From contig JAOUKT010000018.1 of NCBI GenBank assembly GCA_029882395.1, positions 1 to 45,426 of the forward strand: 45,426 nucleotides of DNA. Direction: 5' to 3'. Position numbers and translations under genes: made by a program. This document shows positions 19,281 through 26,696 of this stretch, piece by piece (position 1 is the first letter of the stretch; each line of letters opens with the position of its first letter). Below the pieces are notes generated by a model. It did no database searches. It was given only the letters and a program-made list of their open reading frames with translations, and had not been told where the DNA came from. The DNA comes from Gammaproteobacteria bacterium (GTDB taxonomy: Bacteria > Pseudomonadota > Gammaproteobacteria > SZUA-229).

Positions 19281-20471
19281 TTAGCTGATGCTTTTATAAT
19301 AATCCATCAGTATTTGAGCCACCTCGGGACGAGAAAATTCTTTAGGTGGCGCAATACCATTACCTAACATTTCACGCACTTTAGTGCCTGATAATAAGAC
19401 AAAATCATCTTTTGTATGATCCGGCGCTTCACACATCATTACCACTTTATCTAATTTCTTGGAGTACGCGGTGTGATCGGCACGGAAGATTTCAATATCC
19501 AGTGCGCCTGCCGGTACCTGGTCATCAAAAATGGTCTGCGCATCAAACGCGCCGTAATGATCACCGACACCGGCATGGTCACGGCCGATGATAAAGTGAG
19601 TCGCTCCCATGTTCTGACGGAAAACGGCATGCAAGACAGCTTCGCGAGGGCCGGCATAGAGCATATCAAAACCGTAACCGGTTACCATCGCACTGTTTTC
19701 CGGGAAGTACAGTTCTACCATTTTACGAATCGCCGCGTCGCGAACGGGAGCTGGAATATCACCGGCTTTTAATTTACCCAGCAGCATGTGAATAACCAGG
19801 CCATCACAACCTAAACGCTCCATTGCCATGTGGCACAGTTCTTCGTGAGCCAGATGCATTGGGTTACGCGTCTGGAAAGCCACTACTTTTTTCCAGCCAC
19901 GCTCTGCAATTTCATTTCTGATTTCAACCGCTGTACGGAAAGTATCGGGGAATTCAGTCTGGAAATATGAAAAATTTAAAACTTTAATCGGGCCCGATAA
20001 AACCACATTGCCTTGTGCATTGAAAGCGTCGACACCCGGGTGATCTTCATCAGGGCTGGCGGCATATACTTTATCTGCAATCAGCTTTTTCTCATCGGCA
20101 GTAAACTCTTCAACTGCCTCCACATCCATCACCGCAACAACCGGGTTACCTTCAACATTAGGGTCTTTTAACGCAATGCGGTCACCGGCTTTAATATTAG
20201 CGGCATCATCAACCAGATTTAAAACCGGTGTCGGCCAGAATAAGCCCGAAGTGGTTTTCATATCTGTTGCCACTGACAGTGCATCAGCTTTGTTCATATA
20301 ACCTGTTAGCGGATTAAAATATCCACCGCCTAACATAACTGCATTAGCCGCTGCTGCCGAACTTACAACAATTGAAGCCAAACCTTCGGCTTCTTTTTGT
20401 AAGGCTTCATTTTCAGCCGTATCGTATACAAATAATGGATTCAGCTCGTCAGAACCGTGCGGTTTAATCAT
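19281..20471 (-). CDS. sat: Dissimilatory sulfate adenylyltransferase (ATP sulfurylase)
   Basis: This 396-residue homo-oligomeric Sat in the oxidising direction makes ATP and sulfate from APS and PPi. Motifs are VAFQTRNPMHLAHEEL (nucleotide site with the HxxH-like segment), IGRDHAGVGDHYGAFDA, and LLSGTKVREMLGNG near the C-terminus. No APS-kinase domain is fused, as expected for dissimilatory enzymes. AGGAG precedes the ATG at good distance. It lies downstream of the GalT-family gene on the same strand with a 335-base gap, and aprMBA is about 6 kb away on the same strand. This supports the sulfite to APS to sulfate route. Assimilatory CysDN is a different family and is not seen here. Confidence 0.96.
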   Translation of the reverse strand: MIKPHGSDELNPLFVYDTAENEALQKEAEGLASIVVSSAAAANAVMLGGGYFNPLTGYMNKADALSVATDMKTTSGLFWPTPVLNLVDDAANIKAGDRIALKDPNVEGNPVVAVMDVEAVEEFTADEKKLIADKVYAASPDEDHPGVDAFNAQGNVVLSGPIKVLNFSYFQTEFPDTFRTAVEIRNEIAERGWKKVVAFQTRNPMHLAHEELCHMAMERLGCDGLVIHMLLGKLKAGDIPAPVRDAAIRKMVELYFPENSAMVTGYGFDMLYAGPREAVLHAVFRQNMGATHFIIGRDHAGVGDHYGAFDAQTIFDDQVPAGALDIEIFRADHTAYSKKLDKVVMMCEAPDHTKDDFVLLSGTKVREMLGNGIAPPKEFSRPEVAQILMDYYKSIS

Positions 20472-20806
20472 TTTTTTCTCCTAATCTTTGCTTTTATATT
20501 ATGCTGGACTTGCCGTACCTGAGCCGACATGACCATAAATTTTTTGTGGCTCTATCATAAAGCATTAAACGGCTTATGCTTATTAATAGTATTAAGGCAG
20601 CGATGAGTTATTTTTATATTCTGATATACTAATAAGCCTGTTTTTTCCTGCCTGTCTGTACTAACTGCCTGCCGCACCGTGCTGGCCTTTGACGCATACG
20701 GTTACGTTCAACGCCGTCACTATTGTCTGGCTGTTGCCACAATAAAGGTCGGCATCTTGTCTTCGCCCCTGCTGACTGAATAGTTCTATCCTTACAGCCG
20801 CTTAGC
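20472..20806. other. Gap between the GalT-family gene and sat
   Basis: About 335 bases without a recognisable gene. AT-rich sequence just before sat (20490-20510, TATAAA-like on the minus strand) may hold its own promoter. No strong hairpin is evident, so read-through from the GalT-family gene is also possible. Confidence 0.4.
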
Positions 20807-21883
20807 TCAATCTATATTCACATCCCTTAATTGTTGCGCTGCATCCTCAGGAGAGATGGTGCTTACAAATAATCCGCTGCCTAACTCAAAACCCGTCGGT
20901 ATGGATGTCCGCGGACAAATTTCAAGGTGCCAGTGATAGCTGTCTTTGCAATCGCTGTATTCTTCGGCACGGGGAATAGAATGCAAAAAGAAATTATATT
21001 GTGCGCCGCCAATAACATGCTCCAGGCGCTTCATGGTGCGCTTTAGTACCTGTGATAAATCCTGCAAGTCTTCATCTGTCACGTTGCTGAAATCACTTGC
21101 ATGCACAAGCGGCATGATATGCACTTCCCACTCATAGCGACTGGCAAACGGTTTAATCGCCACAAAACGCTCACCGCGTTCAATTACATACTGGCCCACA
21201 TTAATCTTGCGCCGTACTTCGCCTGACTGGCGGTCATATATGGTGGCTTCATAAGTCAGGGCCTCATCGATCAGGCTGCAAAATACGCAATGGTTATGCT
21301 TGCGATAATACATGCGTGAATGCTCGACCTCATTGATCACATTCTCTGGTACCACCGGCATGGCGATAATCTGACTATGTGTGTGCGGAATGCTGGCACC
21401 GGCAGCAGGGCCAAAGTTTTTAAACACTAATGCATACTTTAAACGAGAGTCAGACTCATATAATTCCATCATGCGTTGTCGATATGCAGCAAATAGCATC
21501 TGCAGGTGCTCTTCACTCATTTCATAAACTGAAATACCGTGCTGATGATGGTCAATAATCACTTCATGGCGGCCATAACCACTGATAACCTGCTGCAAAC
21601 CAAAATTGATAGCCGCTGCTTCACTGTCATCACCCAATATTGGGAATAAATTTTCAACAATGCGAATACACCAGTCTTTCTCATTCGGAAAAGCCGCTAT
21701 GGTTGCCGGGGTTTTGTCTTCATTACCTTTACAAAAGGGACAGCTCTCTACATGCTCGCGCGTGTCTCTGGCCACCACCTCTTCTTGTTTGCGCGGCCGC
21801 ATTCCTCTTGCTGTCGCTACCAGTACCGACTCACTGGGTACTATCGGGTTAATTCTGATCTCTCTTACGCTGTCATCAGCCAT
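20807..21883 (-). CDS. GalT-family nucleotidyltransferase, candidate APS:phosphate adenylyltransferase
   Basis: This 358-residue protein belongs to the GalT branch of the HIT superfamily. It has two zinc-type Cys pairs (Cys48/Cys51 in CPFC and Cys199/Cys202 in CVFC), the nucleophile motif SIPHTHSQ with His167, His169 and Gln171, and family segments KPFASRYEWEVHIMP and SYHWHLEICPR. By name it would be called galactose-1-phosphate uridylyltransferase. However, no galactose gene is near and it lies upstream of sat on the same strand. The ADP-sulfurylase of Thiobacillus denitrificans (adenylylsulfate:phosphate adenylyltransferase) was reported to belong to a GalT-related family. I therefore infer that it may convert APS plus phosphate to ADP plus sulfate. 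Family membership is firm; substrate is inference. Confidence 0.85.
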   Translation of the reverse strand: MADDSVREIRINPIVPSESVLVATARGMRPRKQEEVVARDTREHVESCPFCKGNEDKTPATIAAFPNEKDWCIRIVENLFPILGDDSEAAAINFGLQQVISGYGRHEVIIDHHQHGISVYEMSEEHLQMLFAAYRQRMMELYESDSRLKYALVFKNFGPAAGASIPHTHSQIIAMPVVPENVINEVEHSRMYYRKHNHCVFCSLIDEALTYEATIYDRQSGEVRRKINVGQYVIERGERFVAIKPFASRYEWEVHIMPLVHASDFSNVTDEDLQDLSQVLKRTMKRLEHVIGGAQYNFFLHSIPRAEEYSDCKDSYHWHLEICPRTSIPTGFELGSGLFVSTISPEDAAQQLRDVNID

Positions 21884-22347
21884 GCATTCGATCCTAATTT
21901 AAAAACTCTTAAAAACTCAGTAAAGATCAATTTACAGTACAATGCGCTAACTTTATAAACAAAAATGTTTATTGACTGATAAAAATATCAGTTTTAAATA
22001 TAATGATCTTCTGGCGTAAAAGACAGCTGCCGTCACGACGATAATATAATCATCGCATCATACATTGACTTTATGCACCAATAGAAAACAAGCAACGCGA
22101 CGGCCTCTTACGTGCAACACTTCGAATCACTGCGCGCTATCGCGCAATGAAGACCATTAAATGAGCAATACTCTAAATAATCTTCTGAATTAAACGCCGT
22201 GAATCATGAGCCGTTTGTAAAAGCGGCATCTCAATTTATACATTGGCTTATTCTAGCGCCTCGGTGAGGCTTATAGAAAATAAATGAGGCCAGGGTGATT
22301 TAATAGCGTATATTGCAATACAATAGCGCCTCCGGGTTTTTATAAAA
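21884..22347. other. Intergenic region between the GalT-family gene and the 91-residue gene
   Basis: It holds an inverted repeat with a -10 at 21975-22004, a small TGCGCG/CGCGCA hairpin near 22133-22148, and a short TAGCGCCTC direct repeat near 22254 and 22324. The rest shows nothing I recognise. If the candidate promoter is used, the next gene has a leader of over 300 bases. Confidence 0.4.
21975..22004 (+). promoter_or_regulatory. Putative promoter with inverted repeat in place of -35
   Basis: ACTGATA-AAAA-TATCAGT (21975-21992) is a perfect 7-bp inverted repeat. A perfect TATAAT follows at 21999-22004, so the repeat covers the usual -35 position. This suggests an activator or repressor site on a plus-strand promoter. 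Confidence 0.4.
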
Positions 22348-22623
22348 ATGGATAAACGTACTATGCACAACTCTACTGTCAATTTAAACGTCGCTAATAT
22401 TGAAGACTCAATAGAATTGTTAACTACCTACGCGAATGAACCCAGCTTAAAGCCATTAATATCGATATTAGAAGCCTTAACACAAGATATTGATAACCCA
22501 TCACTTCTCGCACAACTGATTGACACATGGAGAAATCTTGGCGTATTCCAGGGCACCGTTTTAACTTACGTCCCTCATTTCTATACACTGATTCCTGATG
22601 ATATTTTTGGTGACAAGAATTAA
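22348..22623 (+). CDS. Small acidic protein of unknown function (91 residues)
   Basis: The product reads like a real soluble helical protein: IEDSIELLTTYANEPSLKPLISILEALTQD, then WRNLGVFQGTVLTYVPHFYTL. I do not recognise a family. Starts at ATG 22348 or ATG 22363 are both possible. Neither has a good ribosome binding site; GGA upstream of the second slightly favours it. It stands alone on the plus strand among minus-strand sulfur genes. No membrane segment or signal peptide is seen. Confidence 0.55.
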   Translation: MDKRTMHNSTVNLNVANIEDSIELLTTYANEPSLKPLISILEALTQDIDNPSLLAQLIDTWRNLGVFQGTVLTYVPHFYTLIPDDIFGDKN

Positions 22624-23088
22624 AGCCAGATAAAGGACTCAGGGCTATTTTTTAGCCTATGTATTTCTAATCCGACAGGGCGCCAGGACGAACTTGCCCC
22701 CCCCTATTTTCGATCCGTAGCAGCTAGAATCTCTCGTCATCAGTGAAAAAAATCAGCGTAGCGTTATACTGGCCACAGGAATAGGCTCACTTCAGCGCTG
22801 ATCACATCAGCAGTGCCTGCCTCAGTCGATGCTGGCGCTAAAATCGGAGTGTATGTCTGATAGTCGTCTAAAACATCTTAAAGCGATTGAACACAAATCC
22901 CTATGCCTGTAAAAGCCTTAATCTATCCACGGGATGGGCTTGAGCTGAGCTTGTTTAATGATAAAGATGACGCCTGCACATATTGCTTTCGCTGGCCGCC
23001 TGATGCGCTGCTTGCAGATATTGCCGCATTTATGATTGTTATCTATCCGCTTAAGCAAAGCCTGCGAACATGCTTTTCTACTCAGATA
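22624..23088. other. Intergenic region downstream of the 91-residue gene
   Basis: A weak GGCTA/TAGCC hairpin with a T-rich loop lies at 22643-22658 just past the gene. An 84-codon plus-strand frame at 22903-23157 runs through a strong terminator and lacks a ribosome binding site, so I do not call it. Nothing else is recognised. Confidence 0.4.
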
Positions 23089-23120
23089 AAAAAAGCGCGC
23101 CTTAAAAGGCGCGCTTTTTT
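23089..23120. terminator. Terminator downstream of the 52-residue gene
   Basis: AAAAAAGCGCGCC pairs perfectly with GGCGCGCTTTTTT around TTAAAA, with T runs on both strands. On the minus strand it ends the HIT and 52-residue gene transcript. Confidence 0.92.
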
Positions 23121-23178
23121 CAGACTAAATTTAGTCACGCTGCACGATCTTATCTAAAGATCTGTGCGGCGGATAAAT

Positions 23179-23337
23179 TTAAGGCTTTTTAGGTGTTTGG
23201 TAAGGTACTTCTTTTTGGAAGCTTTTCCATTGAGTAGTATAACCAATCACAAACTGTCCAGGAACAATCTCTTTCTGTGTGGTAGTCACATACTCTGTTA
23301 CGCCTTCAGGCACCTTAGGTCGTGTAAATTCACCCAT
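23179..23337 (-). CDS. Undescribed 52-residue protein downstream of the HIT gene
   Basis: The minus strand from ATG 23337 encodes 52 residues beginning MGEFTRPKVPEGVTEYVTTT and ending in a Pro/Lys-rich tail (QTPKKP), then TAA. GAGGAG lies eight bases before the ATG, which is one of the best ribosome binding sites in the window. A perfect terminator follows 58 bases after the stop. The HIT gene is 87 bases upstream on the same strand, so both probably share a transcript. The product is soluble, with no membrane segment or Cys. I recognise no family. Its position between sat and aprMBA makes a link to APS metabolism worth testing. Confidence 0.72.
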   Translation of the reverse strand: MGEFTRPKVPEGVTEYVTTTQKEIVPGQFVIGYTTQWKSFQKEVPYQTPKKP

Positions 23338-23424
23338 AATATTAACTCCTCATTGTTTTAATAGCGGGAGGAAGATAAACAAATATGTCAGCCCCTCCCA
23401 GTAAACCGACTAAATTATACTATT

Positions 23425-23838
23425 TTAGCGCTTGTAATGCGCCTTTTTTGCTATCACGTGCCGCACTCCACCCTGCGGGTTTTCAACATCACCTTCGTAG
23501 CGGGGAATGATGTGAATGTGCACATGAAAAATACTCTGTCCTGCTGCCGGACCTATATTAACCCCTATATTATAACCATCTGGATGAAACTCCTCATCAA
23601 TGTTTTTTTTCTCCTCATTAATAAGTTCCATACAGGCCGCAACCTCTGCCGGCGTCAGCTCAAAAAAGCTGGCGACGTGGCGTTTTGGAATGATCAATGT
23701 ATGACCCGGACTCACGCCGTAGGTATCACGGGCGCTGTATGCCAGCTCAGCCGTCAGGGAGACCCCTTTAGGGTCTTTGCAAAATAAACACGGGTTATTG
23801 GGATCTCGCTTTTTTTCTTTAGTATCCGCAGCTGACAA
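23425..23838 (-). CDS. HIT family nucleotide hydrolase/transferase
   Basis: A 137-residue HIT protein from the chosen start. It has CLFC near the N-terminus, SPGHTLIIPKRHVASFFEL, then GQSIFHVHIHIIPRYEGD, which carries the histidine triad H-x-H-x-H with the catalytic middle His. HIT proteins hydrolyse adenosine nucleotides linked to a leaving group, such as AMP-NH2, Ap4A or, in reported cases, APS. I chose TTG 23838 because AGGG lies eight bases before it and the longer frame to ATG 23946 adds residues unlike the family. It lies between the GalT-family gene and aprMBA, so two relatives of the HIT superfamily flank the sulfur genes. Confidence 0.9.
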   Translation of the reverse strand: MSAADTKEKKRDPNNPCLFCKDPKGVSLTAELAYSARDTYGVSPGHTLIIPKRHVASFFELTPAEVAACMELINEEKKNIDEEFHPDGYNIGVNIGPAAGQSIFHVHIHIIPRYEGDVENPQGGVRHVIAKKAHYKR

Positions 23839-24078
23839 ATTTAATACCCTTGTTCTTTGTGTTAACTTTAGTAGCCAGATCGCCCAGATCTGCAAGCAGC
23901 CTAATGCCGCGCTATAGCCGCTAAAAGTATTGTTAAATTTGAGCAATTTTCACATCTTTTTATACAAAAACATAATAAATAGTTATTTACCCACCCTAAG
24001 AAAAGTTAATACGGCAAATGTCCGTCCTACACGTTATAATCGAGCGATTTATCGACTATTTTTGAAGAGGAACTATCC

Positions 24079-24507
24079 GTGGCATCTAATAAAGGACGCG
24101 CTTATTTCGGCATCTCTGGTTATCATTTCGACCCTGATCTCGTCACAAAATTTATTGGTCTGGAGCCCACATCGGTTAACAATGCCGGCATGCATGGCAA
24201 CCTCGACAAACCTGTGATTAGCTCATGGGAATTTTCAACAGAAACAATCACTTCTGACATGCAGGAGCTGGATATTTACAAGCTCATCGATGACGAGATT
24301 CTTAAGAAAATCGAACCCGCCAAGGACAAAATTATCGAGATATGCAAGACTCATAACTTGTCCCCAAGAATCGGGCTTGTATTAACGTTGTCTATCGATA
24401 AGGATGAAACCAAACCCGATGTCGGCTTTGGTGCACGTGTGATCAGGTTTTGTTCTGAGATCGGTGCATTCATTAACATTGATTACGAATTATCTGAACG
24501 GATCTGA
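24079..24507 (+). CDS. DUF4279 family protein
   Basis: This 142-residue protein fits DUF4279: YFGISGYHFDPDLVTKFIGLEPT at the start, a conserved Gly/Trp segment (SSWEFSTET), and a C-terminal strand IGAFINIDYEL. The family is sometimes found near toxin-immunity and other accessory genes, but its function is unknown. The gene starts with GTG at 24079, with GAGGAA about eight bases upstream. It is transcribed divergently from the HIT gene and convergently with the TPR gene. Confidence 0.8.
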   Translation: MASNKGRAYFGISGYHFDPDLVTKFIGLEPTSVNNAGMHGNLDKPVISSWEFSTETITSDMQELDIYKLIDDEILKKIEPAKDKIIEICKTHNLSPRIGLVLTLSIDKDETKPDVGFGARVIRFCSEIGAFINIDYELSERI

Positions 24508-24572
24508 CGCGGATTTAACATGACCCGGATTTCAAATAAGCCGGGCTGGCTGCCGCCTTTGCCAATAAAGCT

Positions 24573-25601
24573 TTAGGCAGCAGAGCTTTCCGCCATTTCC
24601 CGCATCTTCTTCATCTGCTCTTCGCAATACTTTGCGCAGAGCGGCTGCAGGGCATGCGGAAAACATTCAAGGATGATTTCAAACTCATCGGCCACTTCAT
24701 CAGCAAGTGCCGTATCTTTGTTTAGCTCGGCCATGACACTTTGCGCAGAAAATTTATTTACCCTGCATAGTACCGCGTGATGAATCGGCAGTTGCTGCTC
24801 CATACATACCGTCAAAGCAGTTTCATAGGATCTGATTGCTTCTTCCATGCGCTGCGGGTTTTCTTCTGACTCAGCCAGATTATGCAGTACTGCACCACGG
24901 TTATTGTGTGTCGCGACCAGCTCTAAAGCATGATTATCTGCATCGAACTCAGCCAGTGCATTTTTATAAGAAACAACGGCTTTCTGAAATGTACGATTAC
25001 CTTCAAGCAGCTTGCCATAGGCATGAAAGGTCGCACCCAGTTGCTGCATGGTTAAGGCCCATTCTTCAGGCGTTTCTTTGCGAGACCATTGCAGAAGCGC
25101 AGCGGTATAGGCATCAATAGACTTATTCAATGCTTTTAAATCAGACTGCTGTCGACCCAATGCCTGTAAAGCCGTACCCAGGTTAGCCTGCGTTGCCGCC
25201 CAATCAAACGGGCTGTCTTCCTGACTTAACTCTGTGAGCGCACTGTTGAAACACTCAATCGCTTTTTCATACAGCGCCGCATCTCGTTGCTGCTGACCCA
25301 GAGCTCCGAGAATATTACCAAGCCGGTTCTGCATCTCAGCCCAGGCTAATGGCTCCTGTTGACGGTATTCCGCTGTCAATAATGCTTCAAGTGTCTCGCG
25401 TAAGGGCTCAAGGATGTTGCTACTGAAACGCTGCTGCTCGAAATTGCCTCGTGTATGTACAAAATTATCAGCAACCGTTACTGAGCCATCCGGGGCAGAT
25501 AAAGCCGCCACCTCTTCACTTAGCAGGCCGAGTGAATTGACTATTGCACGCTCAAGAGCACGGTTGTCCGGGTATAAAATGCTGTTGTCTGAGTAATTCA
25601 T
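24573..25601 (-). CDS. Tetratricopeptide repeat protein
   Basis: This 342-residue soluble protein has at least five TPR-like units of about 45 residues with the shared pattern W-A-x-x-Q-x-x-L-G-x-x-x-x-A-x-G (AEMQNRLGNILGALGQQ, AATQANLGTALQALGRQ, ALTMQQLGATFHAYGKL). It ends in a Met/Cys-containing helix. TPR proteins are protein-binding scaffolds; no enzymatic domain is visible. Its start overlaps the stop of the SlyD-like gene by four bases (ATGA at 25598-25601), so the two are translationally coupled. This suggests the TPR protein works with the folding factor, perhaps on a client made by the nearby apr genes. Confidence 0.88.
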   Translation of the reverse strand: MNYSDNSILYPDNRALERAIVNSLGLLSEEVAALSAPDGSVTVADNFVHTRGNFEQQRFSSNILEPLRETLEALLTAEYRQQEPLAWAEMQNRLGNILGALGQQQRDAALYEKAIECFNSALTELSQEDSPFDWAATQANLGTALQALGRQQSDLKALNKSIDAYTAALLQWSRKETPEEWALTMQQLGATFHAYGKLLEGNRTFQKAVVSYKNALAEFDADNHALELVATHNNRGAVLHNLAESEENPQRMEEAIRSYETALTVCMEQQLPIHHAVLCRVNKFSAQSVMAELNKDTALADEVADEFEIILECFPHALQPLCAKYCEEQMKKMREMAESSAA

Positions 25602-26107
25602 TCTGCTCGGTCTAGTATGTCATTTAGATCAGGATTGGCATCTACAGCTCCACCAAGGTCAACTTCTTCATCGGTGGCTTCACGTATCGTCAAAACTTCC
25701 ATTACGAAAGTAACGTCTCTGCCACATAATGGATTATTTCCATCAACGGTTAAGGTTTTGTCATCAAAACGCGTAACAATGAAACTTTTGGGTTCACCCT
25801 TTTCATTTTCCATGGTAATGGTCATGCCGATTTCTCTGTATTCCTCTGGCACATTTTCAATATGATCGGTAAATACCAGTGACTCATCCCGCTCACCGTA
25901 TAACAGCCGTGTATCCACGGGCACTTCGATAATATCGCCGACTTTTTTACCATAAAGATGCTTGGTCACTTCTTCTGACATCACATCATTGACACCATGA
26001 ACATAACCCAGCGGGTAGTCTATAGTGACCAGTACATCACCGGTTTTGTCATCGACGACCTTGTAATTTAATTCGACGAATTTTTCGTCTTCAATTGTAT
26101 CTGACAT
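25598..26107 (-). CDS. SlyD-like FKBP-type peptidyl-prolyl isomerase
   Basis: A 169-residue acidic protein with the SlyD layout: an FKBP half with FVELNYKVVDDKTGDVL, an inserted chaperone flap (about residues 70-125), then VDGNNPLCGRDVTFVMEVLTI, which matches the V-D-G-N-x-x-L-A-G segment of SlyD. It lacks the His-rich metal-binding tail of E. coli SlyD and ends in an acidic stretch. The enzyme would catalyse proline isomerisation and assist folding or metalloenzyme maturation. It is coupled to the TPR gene downstream, and 70 bases separate it from the unknown gene upstream, so the three may form one operon. Confidence 0.88.
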   Translation of the reverse strand: MSDTIEDEKFVELNYKVVDDKTGDVLVTIDYPLGYVHGVNDVMSEEVTKHLYGKKVGDIIEVPVDTRLLYGERDESLVFTDHIENVPEEYREIGMTITMENEKGEPKSFIVTRFDDKTLTVDGNNPLCGRDVTFVMEVLTIREATDEEVDLGGAVDANPDLNDILDRAE

Positions 26108-26177
26108 ATCTAACTAACCTTTTCATCTTACACTTTTTTACAGCTTACTCTTAAATCTGGATCTTTAAATCTGACAA

Positions 26178-26528
26178 TTAGAAAAGGGTTGCACCAAATA
26201 TTTTAACTTTCTCTTTCTCGTAACCAAGCACCAGTCTACCCAGCCACTCACCTTTGTCTTTTTTGTTAATCACTTTATAAAGAACGGTGACATGTTCACC
26301 TCGGCGTATCATGCCAAGATAGGTATAATCATCTGACAGGTTTTTTGCTAAATCGCTACGCGCAAATTGTTTGCCCATTTCAACTTCATTTGCACCCTTC
26401 ATAAAAGAAGCCGAGAAGTTACGGGTAAAAGCTCCGTAGTTGCCTTCATTTGAGTACTTAACAAGATCAGCCCACATTGGGTGCGCATGCTCTAAAAGCT
26501 CTTCATCTGTGTTTTCAATAATGTTCAT
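26178..26528 (-). CDS. Unknown 116-residue protein downstream of aprMBA
   Basis: This soluble protein begins MNIIENTDEELLEHAHPMWADLV and has the pattern NEGNYGAFTRNFSASF, then a beta-rich second half (YLGMIRRGEHVTVLYKVIN) ending KVKIFGATLF. The helix-then-sheet order resembles small NTF2-like or DUF3887-type domains, but I cannot name the family. It lies after the aprA terminators and before the slyD-like and TPR genes on the same strand. It may belong with them rather than with apr. The ribosome binding site is weak. Confidence 0.75.
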   Translation of the reverse strand: MNIIENTDEELLEHAHPMWADLVKYSNEGNYGAFTRNFSASFMKGANEVEMGKQFARSDLAKNLSDDYTYLGMIRRGEHVTVLYKVINKKDKGEWLGRLVLGYEKEKVKIFGATLF

Positions 26529-26600
26529 CTAACTGTCTCACGAAAATATATAAAGTTTTCTTTAAATTTGTCTCGCCTGAGACCAATACACTCTCACGAG

Positions 26601-26639
26601 AAAAAAAAGGACCAACATTATACATGTCAGTCCTTTTTA
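26601..26639 (-). terminator. Intrinsic terminator of the aprMBA operon
   Basis: On the minus strand AAAAAGGAC pairs with GTCCTTTTT, with ACAT/ATGT pairing inside, followed by a run of eight T. It is the second of two tandem hairpins past aprA. Confidence 0.85.
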
Positions 26640-26655
26640 TTTCGCAAATTTATTT

Positions 26656-26690
26656 AAAGACCTGATTTACAGATAATAAATCAAGTCTTT
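26656..26690 (-). terminator. Hairpin directly after the aprA stop
   Basis: AAGACTTGATTTA pairs with TAAATCAGGTCTT on the minus strand with one mismatch, six bases past aprA. It lacks a clean T run, so it may protect the transcript end in front of the stronger terminator. Confidence 0.6.
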
Positions 26691-26696
26691 ATTTGC

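Noticed and set aside
20807..21883. Plain annotation as galactose-1-phosphate uridylyltransferase
   Set aside because: Family motifs fit, but the context (sat, apr, no galactose genes) argues against a Leloir role, so I keep only the family name and mark the substrate as open.
22903..23157. 84-codon plus-strand frame
   Set aside because: It runs straight through a strong terminator hairpin, overlaps no ribosome binding site and ends in a sequence made largely of the hairpin and the region downstream of a minus-strand gene.
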